Positions 23,936-36,255 of a stretch of 64,000 nucleotides of DNA are shown piece after piece. Both the position numbers and the translations under genes were made by a program. Position 1 is the first letter of the stretch. Every line of letters starts with the position of its first letter. Location of the stretch: assembly GCF_043641665.1 (NCBI RefSeq), contig NC_092181.1, forward strand, positions 3,043,421 through 3,107,420. Reading direction: 5' to 3'. The stretch is from Enoplosus armatus (taxonomy: Eukaryota > Chordata > Actinopteri > Centrarchiformes > Enoplosidae). Under the pieces are notes generated by a model. That model ran no database searches. It was not told the DNA's origin and worked only from the letters and a program-made list of their open reading frames with translations.

Positions 23936-25124
23936 CCCTCACCACCCCCTGATACCAGGAATGATGTCTGCTTTTATTGACTTTGTTAAACCATTTTCAA
24001 TGCTACTTCCTATGTGTTTACAAGACAGTAAATCACGCTCCATTCGGGGTGGGGGGTTGTCGGGTGAAATACGGGGGAAACATCCAAGACACTGGGAAGG
24101 AAGACCACTTTGAAGGAGCCAACGACAACTTTACAGCTTTCTACCTCACTGCCAGCACTCCACGCCACACACACACACCCCTTTCCACACGGGGGAACTA
24201 ATGGGGATGCCACTGTGCGCCCCTTTGTCTTCATCGCTTTAATTTTCATCTGTTCTGACAAGAGCAACTGCGTACTTTAGGACTTACTGAATGACAGAAT
24301 TGTAGTCGAGATAGTTAAAAACAAGCCCACCAAGAGAAGTAGCCAAACAGAACTGCTTCACTCAACAGTTGTTAAAAGCTTCAACAGAGAGCTTTCTTTA
24401 ATATCACTAGGAACACCACTCAAAGTCGTTATGCAAACACATTTGGGTTATGGCAAAATTGGGTCCCCTTAATCACTTCTACACACCGGGGTCATTCCCA
24501 GACAGTCGTTTCATCCAGTTAAAAAGTCATTGAAGCTCTGCGCTCCGCTCAAACACGAGCAAGTACTTCAAACGTCATTCGGTGGCGAGAACTTTGACTC
24601 GATTTTCCAAATTTTCTCACAGTAACAATTTTCTCAGGCACTGGCATTGTGACACCACCACATTCACACTCACTCATACACGCAACACACTCACCAAATC
24701 ATCACTGTGTGACTGCGCTGCTCTGAGTGACTGAAAGGTAGACAGACACCCCCCCACCCCCACCCTGATTACCTCATTTTAATGGCACAGACAATTACTG
24801 TCCCTCTCATGCTGTCTTTCCATCAGTCCAAACTCATTTCTAAGATGACAATAAAAAAATAAGACAGACTCTAGAACAAACTCTAGAAGGATTTTTCAGT
24901 GCAGGGACGGTAATTCATCAAGGCTGACGATTGGCAACGTCTTCTTGTCTGCCCTCATTTGAATAAAAACAAAACGGGTACTTATGGACGTCCTAGAAAT
25001 ATGTCGCAGACAGCTCTGCATGCAAGTAAGTTATGTAAGAAATACAAATATTCAAATTCACTGAGTCTGGAACATATCTACGCTACTCCAGGTTGTCTAC
25101 ACATTCAGAGGAAAAAAACTATCA

Positions 25125-25745
25125 TTACCACTTTCTAATAAGTCACACATATAAGGGGTTTATAAGTTGTAACTAATGGCTTTATTCATGTTAATTAATC
25201 CTTCATTAATGCTTTATAGATCAGTTATAATACATTAATGACATCAACTTTTGGGCTGCCAGGTTGTAAGCAATCTCTCTGGCAGTTGAATCATTAGTAA
25301 AGTCATAAATAAATAAAATTGTTAATAAAGAGTCAAGAGTTTCTCACTTTCTAATAAACTAATAAATCAAGTCCGCAGTGATAAATGTTAGTCATTAATG
25401 AAGGGTCAAGCAGACCATCTATAAGTTTAGATGGTAATACATCTTTAATAAAGCACTTTCTGCATTAAGCCAAGTCTGCACTTTCAAAGGCTTATAAATT
25501 GTTAACAAATACAATTTGGTCCAGATCAAGAGCCATTTTCCAGAGGGTCAGAGGTCAAATGGTCCACTGGAGGACAGTTCATGATGAGCTAAAGTGCAAA
25601 GAAGACAAAGCAAGTGGTGGAGGAAGACAGACACCAGCCACAACCTGGCAACCCAAAACTTGTTCTTATTATCAAAGGATTAGTTAAGAACTGATTAACA
25701 TTAGTAAAACCACTAGTTATAAATAGCAGCTTACATAGGGTGGTA
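25125..25745. repeat. Family B repeat, copy 2 (uninterrupted)
   Basis: Shows GGGGTTTATAAGTTGTAACTAA, GGCTTTATTCATG, CCGCAGTGATAAATGTTAG, GAGGGTCAGAGGTCAAATGG, GACAAAGCAAGTGG and CTGGCAACCCAAAACTTGTTC in order. It is rich in TTATTAATG/CATTAATAA-type words. This copy provides the reference for recognising the split copy at 8190-9245. Confidence 0.55.
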
Positions 25746-26127
25746 TCCATCAGTTAAGTTAAGTTATCAGTTAAATTTTCATCTAAATTTAAAAAACTTT
25801 AATTGAAGTGTTTGAAGTCCATCAATACAATGTATGCCACTAAGCCTCCATGTCGCCCTGCAAACGCACCAGGAACAAAGTGTGACTGTCAGTGACGCTG
25901 AATTTGCGAGCCAGCGCTCAAGGCAAGTTGCTGGTGTGGTGATGTGGTTACAGGCACATTATGTGGTTCACGTTGTTGCAACAAAGCAGCAGAGCATAAT
26001 TACAACAGGTGATTGAAGAGTTTGTCTTCTAAAAAGCCGCTGAGGTTTGGGCGGTGAGCAACACCGCTACCAGATGACACAGGGAATCACAACATCCCAC
26101 ATTTTCTTTCCACCCAAACACAGTCAT

Positions 26128-26164
<37 letters not shown>

Positions 26165-26956
26165 CTCATATTCTGCCCGTCTTCCTCTCTGGTTCTGTTT
26201 TTTTTCTTCCTCTATGGTGTCTACCTTTCCATTGGCTCTGCCTTATGCAAGAGTGAGTATTTTTATGCCTCACATTAGCTAGGGGGAATAATACCTCTCA
26301 CTGAATGGTAGTCTGCTCTGGGGCCTTTTCAGACATTCAGTCACTCCTCTTCTAAGAATAACCAATGTGCATCTTTGCCAAAAGGTTCCTCTCTGCGATT
26401 TCTTTTTCTCAGCGTCCCAGTGATTGCTGTTTTTGTACCTCATTCGCTGATACCAGGGTCTTGCATTAGTTAGCAAACTGTGATCCAAATGAGAAAAGCA
26501 GCATTGGGAGACTAAGAGAAAAGGCGAAAGAGTTGGGATCTGGGGCAAAACTTGGACCTGTGTCAACTCTTCTCAAACTCATTAAGAGGCCAGAAAAGCC
26601 GGTCACTAGAGAATCTCAGGAGTGAGGCAGCAGCCAGTTAGGTATGCAAAAAAACTAGAATAAAAAAATGATAGCTTTTGATCATGTTTCAGTGGAACCT
26701 TTCATGTACAGTCTGGAGAATTTTAGCCAAACCTGTCTGACAGGTCACTTTAACAAAATGTCATTTACGTTTGCAGAGATGGACTTGTTTCTAAATTGTA
26801 AGTGGCTGTTGTAGACTGTAGTGAAGTGAAAGAGATGTATCGACTGTGGAGTACTGGACCAAATGTTCTCAGAAAAGTTTTTCAACGCAGTAAAGACTGT
26901 GGGGAAGATCCTGTATGTGAGAACAACTAGCTAAGACTGAGATGATGTGTGTAATT
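25746..26956. other. Gene-free intergenic DNA
   Basis: No exon recognised. Contains a CA microsatellite at 26131-26162. The remainder is unique-looking with chance open frames of under 100 codons. Confidence 0.5.
26131..26162. repeat. (CA)n microsatellite
   Basis: CA dinucleotide run of about 31 bases. Confidence 0.95.
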
Positions 26957-27402
26957 AAAGGAATAGTTCAACATTTTGGGAAATACACTTTGCTTTCTCA
27001 CTTTGCTTGTTTGCTTTCTTGCTGAGAATTAGATAAGAAGATTGATGCCACTAACTATGAAGCTACAGCCAGCAGCCGGTTAGCTTAGCTTAGCATACAG
27101 ACTGGAAACAGCTAGCCTGGCTCTGTCTGAAGGTAAAAGAAAAATATGCCTACCAGCACCGCTAATACTCACTAATTTTGCAAACATTATATCTTGTTTC
27201 TTTAATCCATACAAGGTGTAAAAACGACACATTGGGGTTTTACTTAGGGGTTATGTGCGGACTATTTCTTGGCTGGGTGAAGTGAGTTCCTGGAGTCACT
27301 GTGAGGTTGCCAGGCAATGAATGTATAATTGCATTGAGCGTACAGATATGAGAGTGGGGTCAATTTTCATCAAGAAAGCAAATGTCAAACTATTCCTTTA
27401 AG
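26957..27402. repeat. Family C element, copy 3, both ends present
   Basis: The left end AAAGGAATAGTTCAACATTTT and the right end AAATGTCAAACTATTCCTTTA are terminal inverted repeats. Between them lie TTAGATAAGAAGATTGATGCC, GAAGCTACAGCCAGCAGCC, TTAGCTTAGCTTAGCATA and GCTAGCCTGGCTCTGTC. At about 445 bases it is the most complete of three copies. It has no coding capacity, so it must be non-autonomous. Confidence 0.75.
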
Positions 27403-30400
27403 AACATAGGTCAGGTACGATTCAGTAAAGGCACCAATGTGGATACATCAGAACAAGTGGCAGTTTTCTCAACAAAAAAAGCTAATTTCCTCTGTCAGAA
27501 ACACATCTCTTTCATACAGAACAAAACTTTTCATTGGCTGCCCCGCAAACGATTAAACGATTGAAGAATAAAGCAGAACACTGATTGTATAGAATCACAA
27601 ATTAACAAACCATGTTTAACATCAGGCAGCATACTCACAAACACTCACCATTCAGAGCACGTTTTGTATAAAAACAAAGAACTGAAAAAAACCTAATCGA
27701 GGCATTTTTTCATCATCATAAATATTTAACAACCAAAGCAATACTATCCTAATAGGTTTTTTGCAAGGTATTTGAATTCTTTTCAGATTTCCCCACTGGC
27801 TGTTATTGTCAACCATCACTGTGGGAAATAGACAGCTTTCCTAGCAATCAAGACACCGGACTTGTGTCATTGTCTGGTCTTGGCTGACCCACGGCCATGA
27901 CAAGAGGAGACGAGGAAGCAAGCTGGGAAGTATCTTAGAGAGAATAAAAGCCATCTTGCAGTGAAACAGCGTTGTGCTTTCCAGCATGTGAGACTCGGCT
28001 GCCTGTTTGAAGAGGGAATGCTGACAGATATGAACATTTTAGTGGTCAGAATTGATTCTTGATTCTTGAATTGATCTGCATATTTTGAATGAAACAGAAA
28101 TGGCTTGAGATGGCAAGACTGAAGGGAGTTTCAGAGAGTAGAAAGGTCTAACTGAAGTTCAACATGCTCTCTAAAAGACAGACAACAGAGATGAATATTG
28201 ATTATTTCCATCAAATCACTGTACTGAACCAACACTAGCCAGTGACATCACAGGAAATTCATCCCAGTTTAAGAGAAGAAGAGAAGAGCTACAGTATATT
28301 ATGGGACTTGAGACAATAAAAAGAAAAGTTTCTGCTCTAGAGTAATGTGTGTTTAACTTTGCTCCTAAAAAAGAAAGTTAAGTTTGAGTTATGGACAGTA
28401 GACTGTTACAGTGGGTTTTAAATGTACAGACACCCACCATCTATAGGACTCCAGGTTTCCTCTTCTTAATCAAATTTTCTTTAAATGATTCGTGACAGAG
28501 CTAATCTGTGGGTTCAGACAGTCAAACATGCACTTCTGATGAGTCATTGTGGGGTCTTCGTGAAACTCAATCTCTTTAATTATCATGCATGTGGATTTCA
28601 TATTTGGATGTGCGATCATTGCTTCACAGGGGTCAAAATATGAAAGAACAAAGTGCTGAATTGTTCCAGGTGGCAAAATCACTTGTTGCAGCGTCCCACT
28701 GGAACTAATAAGGCAGGTCCATTTTCACCCTCTAAATCCCCTGCATTGGCTGAAATGACTGATTTACAGCTAAGACATTGACCAAACTCACATAATTATA
28801 TATATATATATATATATATATTGTGCTCTTCTACAGCTGTTCTGTGTGAAGGGTGCAAAAGTTTCCCATAGTGTTCATACAGAGAACATGGGCCTGCGTT
28901 TCTGAACACTCACAGGTAAGAGTCCATGTCCAAAAGTTGGCTTTGGCTCATTAAGACGATAATCCGATTTGAGGCTTTAAGTCAGTAAACCCACACTGTA
29001 GATTCTCCTATTGTGATTTAAAGCGTGCGTTTGGACACTGATGTCGCCTGACATTTGCTTCACTCTTGGTGTCGTGAGGATTCAGATACACATAAGTGAT
29101 TTAGAAGGAGGTGCAAGATGTTTTTGCACCATTTTGTGTGTTCAGCGTTGGCCTCCGCGCTTTCTCACAGTTTTTCACAATTTGTGAATGACACTCTTAA
29201 TGTTTATTTCATCTGCAGAAAGAGTGGGGTTGAGTGTAACATTTGTTGCACTCTCCTATTCACATCTCCTCACTTATTTGAGTCACGGAAGTTAAATTAA
29301 CTTAAAATCTGGTGCAAATATCTTACATCTCTCTGTCACTAAACCGCACAGAAAGACAGTAATTCTGTCTCCGAGTCAGGAAAGAAATGTAACGCTTTGA
29401 CACAAGCGGGAACAAAATGTTACATCTTTGGTGTAATCTGGTTATACTATCAGTATTTTAAATGCAATTTTTCATATCGTGTTAGCTGTGAGTGTGTGTG
29501 GCTCTTATTCAAAAAGTACACTTGATTTAGAGGAGAGAAACTTCACAATCTTTATTCACAGCCGTCTTCTTCGTCCTGTGTTGGATTGAAAAGGGCGTCT
29601 ACGCAATTGATCAAGTTTAGAGTTTGTTCCTGACAGGCAGAGTTCAAAGTATCCCATGTTACCACCGCCCCCTTTCTTCCCTATCAGACGAATGTGTAAC
29701 ACTCATGTTCCCCTGAAGGAAACCCTGCCGCTTTGTTGTCACAAAGAATAATTACAATATAATTGCATGATGTAGTGCATGGAGCCATGCTGCGAAAGTA
29801 GCAGACCAGGCCCGGGACACACTTTTGAAAATCAAACCAGGATTGTGAAAAGTTATGGAAGAAGGATTGTGAGCGAGAGAGCATTTGTATCCAAGGCAAA
29901 GGCTTTAGATGTTATGTGAAAACCATTCTGTGTCATGCGTTCACATGGAATACATATTACTTACATATGTAGGATGAAAAAGTACATCAAGGTCTGTCCT
30001 GAGGGACCACCAAACAACCTCTAACCTGCAGTCAGGGAATAAGTTAATGTAACTGTAGATTTTCTTAAGTACATGCCAGGGAATTTTTCCATGTGGACAT
30101 TTGTGCTTATAGGAAACCAAGTGCACTGTGACTTTACATGGATGAAGACACAGTAATATCGTGACATGTGCATGAATGAGATTAATGTGCATGATTGTGA
30201 ATAAACGAGTTCCAAACATTTTGGAAGACATGCTGTGTGGATCTAACTTGCACATTATTAAGCTGCTCTCTTCATGATTGTTTCTATTTTTTATTTTTTA
30301 AATCTTATATGTTGTTTAATTATTTACGTTCAACTTATTGATGGATTCTGTGTTTATGGATGTGTGAGCAAATGGGTGCAGGCAAAGTGTTTTAATAAGT

Positions 30401-30440
30401 ATTGGGTTTCAAATTGGCTCCGGCTCGAACGCTCCGCCTG
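27403..30440. other. Gene-free DNA upstream of fgf8
   Basis: AT-rich intergenic DNA with an (AT)n tract at 28796-28821 and no supported exon. Open frames here are short and lack domain resemblance. Proximity to fgf8 makes enhancers plausible, but no single block stood out by motif content. Confidence 0.45.
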
Positions 30441-31162
30441 CTCTCGCCGAGGATATTGACTTTCCCGCAAGTTAAAGTATTTAAATGTAGAGCGAGACAG
30501 ATGCTGTATGTGGACTGGAGGCGACCACAAGAAATACACGTGTGGGAGGAAGGTTGACGTTGGGACTTTTACTATCTGTGCATCTTATAGAGGGACAGCT
30601 GGAGCACCATTGCTGTGACTGCACGGAAAAACAAATACAAGCCGTGGTGGTGCTCAACTTGTTTACACATATTTTTTAATTTAATCACTAATTTTGCAGG
30701 AAATGCACCATCTGACCGCTGACGCGTAAAGATCCGTGCGTAAATCTAAAAATAATCGCCACTGCTCTGTCACAGCAAGCCAGAGAGGATTTATTTTGAC
30801 TTGAAACCTCAATCAAGACCTTCCTCACCGAGAGGGTGATTGACACGAAGAGGATTTGATGGAGGTCGTTTGGTGACAGCGACACTTTCTCCGGACTTGC
30901 AGTTTGGATTGGCAGCGCCTTTAAATCTTCTGGACTTTTTTTTTTTTTTTTTTATTATTATTGTATGAGAAGAGTGGATCCTGCACCGGCATGGGACCCT
31001 GACAGTTTTGGATCTCTCAATTGTCACGGCTATCACCTTCTATGTGTAACAAGAGGGGGATAAAACTGAGCTGAAATCCCCATCAGGAGGAACTTTATTT
31101 CCGAGAGCTTCCAGCACCGAATCAGTGGAGTATTCATGAAGCAATATTTGAACTATTACAAG
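30441..31162 (+). promoter_or_regulatory. fgf8: Probable fgf8 core promoter and 5' UTR
   Basis: A TATA-like TATTTAAA lies at 30478-30485 in a locally CpG-richer context (GGCTCCGGCTCGAACGCTCCG near 30416). The following 680 bases lead to the start codon at 31163 without a clear splice acceptor. A T-run of about 18 at 30936-30953 and an in-frame ATG at 31136 lie in the leader. The transcription start is not visible from sequence, so this call is tentative. Confidence 0.35.
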
Positions 31163-34100
31163 ATGAGGCTGAGAACATCGAGGTTAGGTTATCTGTAAGT
31201 AAAGAGCTGTCAAGATAATATAGTTGCCTGTGGAACTCATTGAATTCGAGCAACAGGTTAGACTTTTTAATTTCTCTTTTTCTTTCCCACTCCCTCAGGT
31301 TAATTCAGTTCACGGCGCTTTGCTTTTACGCACAGGTAACTCACATTTTCACTTCAATAAAAATCATTAATGTTGCGTAAAGTTCTATAATTAAGTAGGT
31401 AAAACTTAACAGGTATGCAGGCGCCGTGCTTAGCGGCTTACAGTTCAGCGTCTCTATATCTGCAATGGGCTGCAATAACAATGAAAACATTTTATTATGA
31501 GTGCTATGGCAATTGGCAACAATTCAAACATCTTGAAAAGAGGTAAGCTCAAGCCTAAAAGTGATTGTTAAAACACATGTGGACGGAGAACGGCTGAAAT
31601 GAGAAAAGAAGAAGTCAAGAAGGGGTGGAAGATCATCGGTGGTAAAAAACAAAAAAACAAAAAAAAAACAACCTCTCAGAGGGAAATGTCATCCCCGAGG
31701 GTCCTTGAAAGCATCTCCAAAAAGATAGAGATGTGCAAATACGTGAAAGAAGAAGGAGCAGGATGAATGATTTAAATGTGATGAATGACATAATGAACTG
31801 TGGGCCTGGGCCTTGGCTGTTTGACTGGCACGCTTTGGTCTCCTCACAGCTGACCTTTTTTTCCAGGCTTTCCCGAGTTGCAAAGTAAAAATTCTGCGAC
31901 ATTAAAAAGTCATTTCGTATTTCATGACATGGGTTTCCTGTTCTCCGACAGAACACTGTGCAATCTCCTCCTAATTTCAAGCACCATGTCACCGAGCAGA
32001 GCCGGCTGTCGGACCGGATGAGCCGCAGGTTGACACGAACCTACCAGCTGTACAGCCGCACCAGCGGGAAACACGTCCAGGTCCTGGCCAACAAGAGGGT
32101 CAACGCCAACGGAGACGACGGAGCGGTGCACGGTAAGAAAAAAAAGACCGGCGAATAAGACCAGGGGAGGGGACTGTGATGTAGAAATGGTTACACGAGC
32201 TAATAACGCCATTTATAATTACAAAAGCCACAATTCAGTGTCAATTATATAGGCCTAAGTATTAGTAAGCGGCGGTTAATGAGAAATGTGCAAAATATCG
32301 CGAGAATACGTCGTGTAATTACCTTTCGAATGTTTTGCTATATAGCCTAGCAAAACCTTTACCCGGGGTGGCCTGTATAATAACACATTTAAACATAGAT
32401 ATATAATAAATAGCTGAACAAAGGTCCACATATGTTGATCCATTCAGGGTGAGCACTTTTTATTGTCTCTGAAATGATGAAGAAACTTTACTTGAAGCCC
32501 CTGCGTGTTATGGCCAGACCAATCCCCAACCGATGACAGCTAAAGGCCATCTTTTCTTACATTTCAATGCCTGTAAACCTCAGGAAAGCGATAAAATAGG
32601 AAACATGTTCATCTTACAAACACGGGAATTGTTTAAATTCAATGGTGCGCGGGGCGCTGTTGAAAAGCAGTATAAATTATGTCGTTTTTGGCAGCCTGTA
32701 GGAAAATGTTTGAGCCAGGAGAAACAGCAGTAGCAATTGTAAACATCAGTGGCATCAGTGTTGCCTTCTTTTATGGCCTTATGAAGATGATTTATTTCTT
32801 TAGTGTGTTGGTAGTCTCGAAAGTCTTTGACACCTGCTATGGTGGACTCTAGGGAGGGACTCTTTTCTTTGCTTCTAGCAGGGAAAACTGTCTTAAACTT
32901 AAAGGGAGCAGAATTCCTGTCACCAGAGGATTTTGGTATGTCTAGCCATCTTTCCACCACAGCCACCACCATCCATGCACTTCTCAATGCCTGCTTTTTG
33001 GAGGCGCATTTTATGAGGAATTTTCATTGCATTACAACTCAATGTATGACTCAATTTATAAGGAGCGGTGAAGTCAGCATCTTCACTTTATACCTTTTCC
33101 TCTCCTTGCCTCTCCTGTGTGCTCTTTTGTCTTTTGAATTTCTCGGGCCGACACACACACACACACACACACACATTCGCACAGAGGGAGAGAGAGTCAG
33201 TCATGCACGCACTGGCTACACATCCTAAGTGGGTGTCACTCTTGTAACCGGCCCAAATCTGACCGCTGCTCTGTGCTTGTGGCTGTGTCCCTGACCGCAG
33301 TATTCTCACTCTCCTTTATCCTCAGTCTGAACTGCATCACAGCACAGCATTTACAGACGTTCAACAACAATCACGCCGTGCAAAATCACTATCATTTGGT
33401 GCTATTTTGGAAGGCTTGCATGCTTTGTTAAAGGCGGCCAGTGGATCATAAAAGGGTTAAGGGGGAATTTATATGTCATCTTCATGATGCTGGTTCGTTT
33501 CAAAAAGCCATTTAATGATGACATGATGTAATTCCAGTTTATTACAATGTCTACCATACATAAAGAATACATTCAGAGGAAAGACGGCCGAGCTCATTTG
33601 TCTCACACACTGTAACATCATAATCTGCATGCCTGCACCATGTCATCTCATTATTTGTGATCCTGTTTTGTCTGTGCAGCTAAACTGGAGGTGGAGACGG
33701 ACTCTTTTGGAAGTCGTATCCGCATTAAAGGGGTGAAGACAGGATACTACATATGTATGAACAAAAGGGGGAAGCTGATCGGCAAGGTAATCTGGAATTC
33801 ATAGTTTTGTGGCTGCATGTGACTAACGCAACATCTTGAAGTTTGTTTGTTTCTTGGAAAAGTTATTCCACATTTGCAGTATTTGATTGTCTGGAAATAA
33901 AGAAGATGTTTCTGCTTCCTGGAAATTGTCCAACCTCAACCTCTGTCATACCTCAACTCCCCCCCCCACACACACACACACACTTTTTTTCTATCCCAGC
34001 GGAAAGGACGAGGCAAAGACTGCATCTTCACTGAGATTGTTCTGGAAAACAACTACACGGCGCTCCAGAACGCTAAGTATGAAGGCTGGTACATGGCTTT

Positions 34101-34296
34101 CACACGCAAGGGCCGTCCAAGGAAGGCCTCCAAGACCAAGCAGCACCAGAGGGAGGCCCACTTCATGAAGCGTCTCCCCAGGGGGCACTTGCTGAGCGAG
34201 AGGAGGCCGTTTGATGTCCTCCCTCTCGCTGTCCCCGCGCACTCGTTCAGCAAGCGGACTAAACATTCCCATCACCAGCGCTCTGGGGGCCGCTGA
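31163..34296 (+). CDS. fgf8: Fibroblast growth factor 8 (fgf8a/fgf8b orthologue unresolved)
   Basis: Secreted heparin-binding growth factor that signals through FGFRs in patterning of the midbrain-hindbrain boundary, limb/fin buds and somites. Coding exons: 31163-31194, 31299-31335, 31952-32132, 33680-33786 and 34000-34296 (TGA 34294-34296), predicted 217 aa, close to other fish Fgf8. Residues 1-23 ([11 protein letters not shown]..., ending CFYAQ) form the signal peptide. NTVQSPPNF marks the long-isoform N-terminus. The core has [44 protein letters not shown], an N-glycosylation site in ENNYTALQN, and [14 protein letters not shown]. The basic tail ends [14 protein letters not shown] and differs from zebrafish Fgf8a as I remember it. 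The start at 31163 gives the usual MRL signal peptide. An in-frame ATG at 31136 would add MKQYLNYYK and is judged unlikely. The neighbourhood with dpcd and poll supports FGF8 rather than FGF17 or FGF18. Confidence 0.93.
33151..33174. repeat. (CA)n microsatellite in fgf8 intron 3
   Basis: Twelve CA units, about 500 bases before exon 4. Confidence 0.95.
33967..33983. repeat. (CA)n tract next to the fgf8 exon 5 acceptor
   Basis: A C-run followed by CA repeats and a T-run ends only about 15 bases before the acceptor AG at 33998-33999, so it lies within the polypyrimidine/branch-site region. Confidence 0.9.
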
Positions 34297-36255
34297 GGAC
34301 TGAAACCACTGAGGGAGAGCTGTGGACGAACCAGCACAGAAGAACCACTACGAGAGAAAACAAGTGCTCCCAGAGAAATTAACTTTTACAGTCAAGTGCC
34401 CATACACTTTTTGCCTCATTTTGTGGACTTTGTGTAATTCTTCGTACTGGATTGTATGTAACCATTGACTATCTAATCTGCTAGTTATTTCCAATTCAGA
34501 CAGACTTTAGGACAGATTTTTACTTATTAAATCAGGGGGCAATTAAAGTACGGAAGAGCTCAACAATATTGTCATGAATGAAAACCTTTGGTTAGAAGTT
34601 AGCCAGCTCAGCAGCAAAGAATGTTTAAAAAGAGAAATGAGTATAATGAAGCTAGACACGGCAGCTATCTGTGGATTTTCTTGTGGTTACAGCATCTGAG
34701 TCTCAGTTGACATGCTATCTTGCCTTTAGGAGGCCATTTTGGAGAATTTTAACCTGTTTTTTTTTCTACATATATGAATATATTTTTACTGTAAAAATGT
34801 AAATGATGTCAAATGATGGAAATATTTATTGTAGAGTGTATATTAAAACCACTAAAGAATCAGTTCACGAGCTGCTTGGCTTTTCTCTTGTGTCGTTGTT
34901 TTGGGATGGAAAGCTAGCATACATTGTTGGTTGCCCCCAAAAAACTGTTGTGTTTTTTTCTTCTTCTTCAAGCTAGAGACCCAGATAACTGAGGGGCAAT
35001 ATCTGTGACAGGCTACTGAATTCAATGTGCTCAGCAAGTGAGACTTGGGCCTGAATGGCCCGAGCTATGCATTAAAAGCGATGAGGTCAGCCCACCATTT
35101 TGGCCCAAACAAAGGTTACCACCATGTAGTTGCATTTCTCACGATCGCACACCGTAACCCTCTGATCAAATGGGTCCTTTGTGAAACCTCATATAAAAGG
35201 GCATGTTATACAATAGTGGGTTCGAATAATAACACGAGGAGGGGTCAGTTATCAAAAAGAAGCCAGTCACACAGGGAGGGGTAAGGGGTTGCAGGGAGGG
35301 GGGTTTGCGGAGTGGGAGCCGAGGGGTTGCAGAAAAAGCATCAGGGCCTGTATGGCAAAATGTGGCATCGGCTGAAAGAGGGGGAATGGCTGGGAAGAGG
35401 CATTCGGGAATGAAAGGGAGGCAGAAAAGAAACCCTCTTCCCAGAAGCAGTTGAGCATGACCATCAGAGGCCAAACGACAGGGGAGGAAGAAGACCCTGA
35501 ACAGAGGGACTCGGCTGCTCTCACAGTGCCTGAGCTGGATGTCCAATTTGTTAGTTGGTGTTTGCCGCAGGAATTTGTTTTGACAGCAGCTCAAGCTCTG
35601 AAGACTGTAAAGCATTAAACTAAATTAAGACCAAAATTAAGACCTCAGAATGATTGTTTGGTATTTAGGGCATCTGCTGAACAGCATATACCTCGTACAC
35701 AATATAGTTAAGTAGTATTAACACAGCATCTCGTCAAAAACCAAACAGGCAAACACCTCATCAAGTATGTATGAATGCATTTTTGTCAAAAGTAAAAAAA
35801 AAAAAAAAAAAAGTCCCTCCCAAGAATTTGCAAAACAACAGGACAGGCTGGGTTTAAAATGTTTTCTTGTATTCCTATTCTTTCCATCTGGAAGAAGACA
35901 AAGCACAATGGTGAGAGAGACCTGTGGTTTTGTCTCTGCTTTTTGCACTTGCTCTCTGGGTTTGGACAAGTGATAAAAAATGCAAGGAATCACAAGGTTG
36001 AAACAATCTATATTTAAATGCCATTGTCTCTTTTATACAGCACTGTTCTTTTTTTATCCACTGTCTAAATATTTCTGACTGAACAGTGTTGTTTTTAATT
36101 GAACTTGGTGGGACAAAGTAGACAAATATCCCATTAGAAGTGTGTATCTACAGATGGCTTTTTCTACATCTCATATATACTGTACATAGATTTAAAAAAA
36201 ATACCGTGTTTACATTTGTCCCTGTTTGTCAATAAACAAAGCCCTGCAACAGTTG
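34297..36255 (+). other. fgf8: Probable fgf8 3' UTR
   Basis: Non-coding DNA after the fgf8 stop, with ATTAAA at 34842-34847 and AATAAA at 36231-36236 as possible early and late cleavage signals. AUUUA-type words occur (AATATTTATTG near 34820) and an A-run lies at 35794-35812. The upper boundary is inferred from the later signal. Confidence 0.4.
36231..36236 (+). terminator. fgf8: Candidate distal poly(A) signal of fgf8
   Basis: Canonical AATAAA followed within 20 bases by CTGCAACAG, at the end of a T-rich, U-rich-looking stretch (TTTACATTTGTCCCTGTTTG). It falls in the gap between the converging fgf8 and dpcd genes. Confidence 0.45.

Larger units (their letters stand above)
21031..25124. other. 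Gene-free intergenic DNA
   Basis: No supported exon on either strand. The region holds the palindrome at 21308-21339, a purine-rich stretch near 23440-23880, a (TCC)n run at 23904-23935 and short CA runs near 24165. A chance 153-codon frame starting at 21250 spans the palindrome and shows no domain, biased codon use or splice context. Confidence 0.5.

Noticed and set aside
23762..23980. Open frame with a poly-Ser run
   Set aside because: Translation of purine-rich DNA and a TCC microsatellite.
31633..31992. 119-codon minus-strand frame across fgf8 intron 2 and exon 3
   Set aside because: Antisense shadow of fgf8 plus A-rich DNA.
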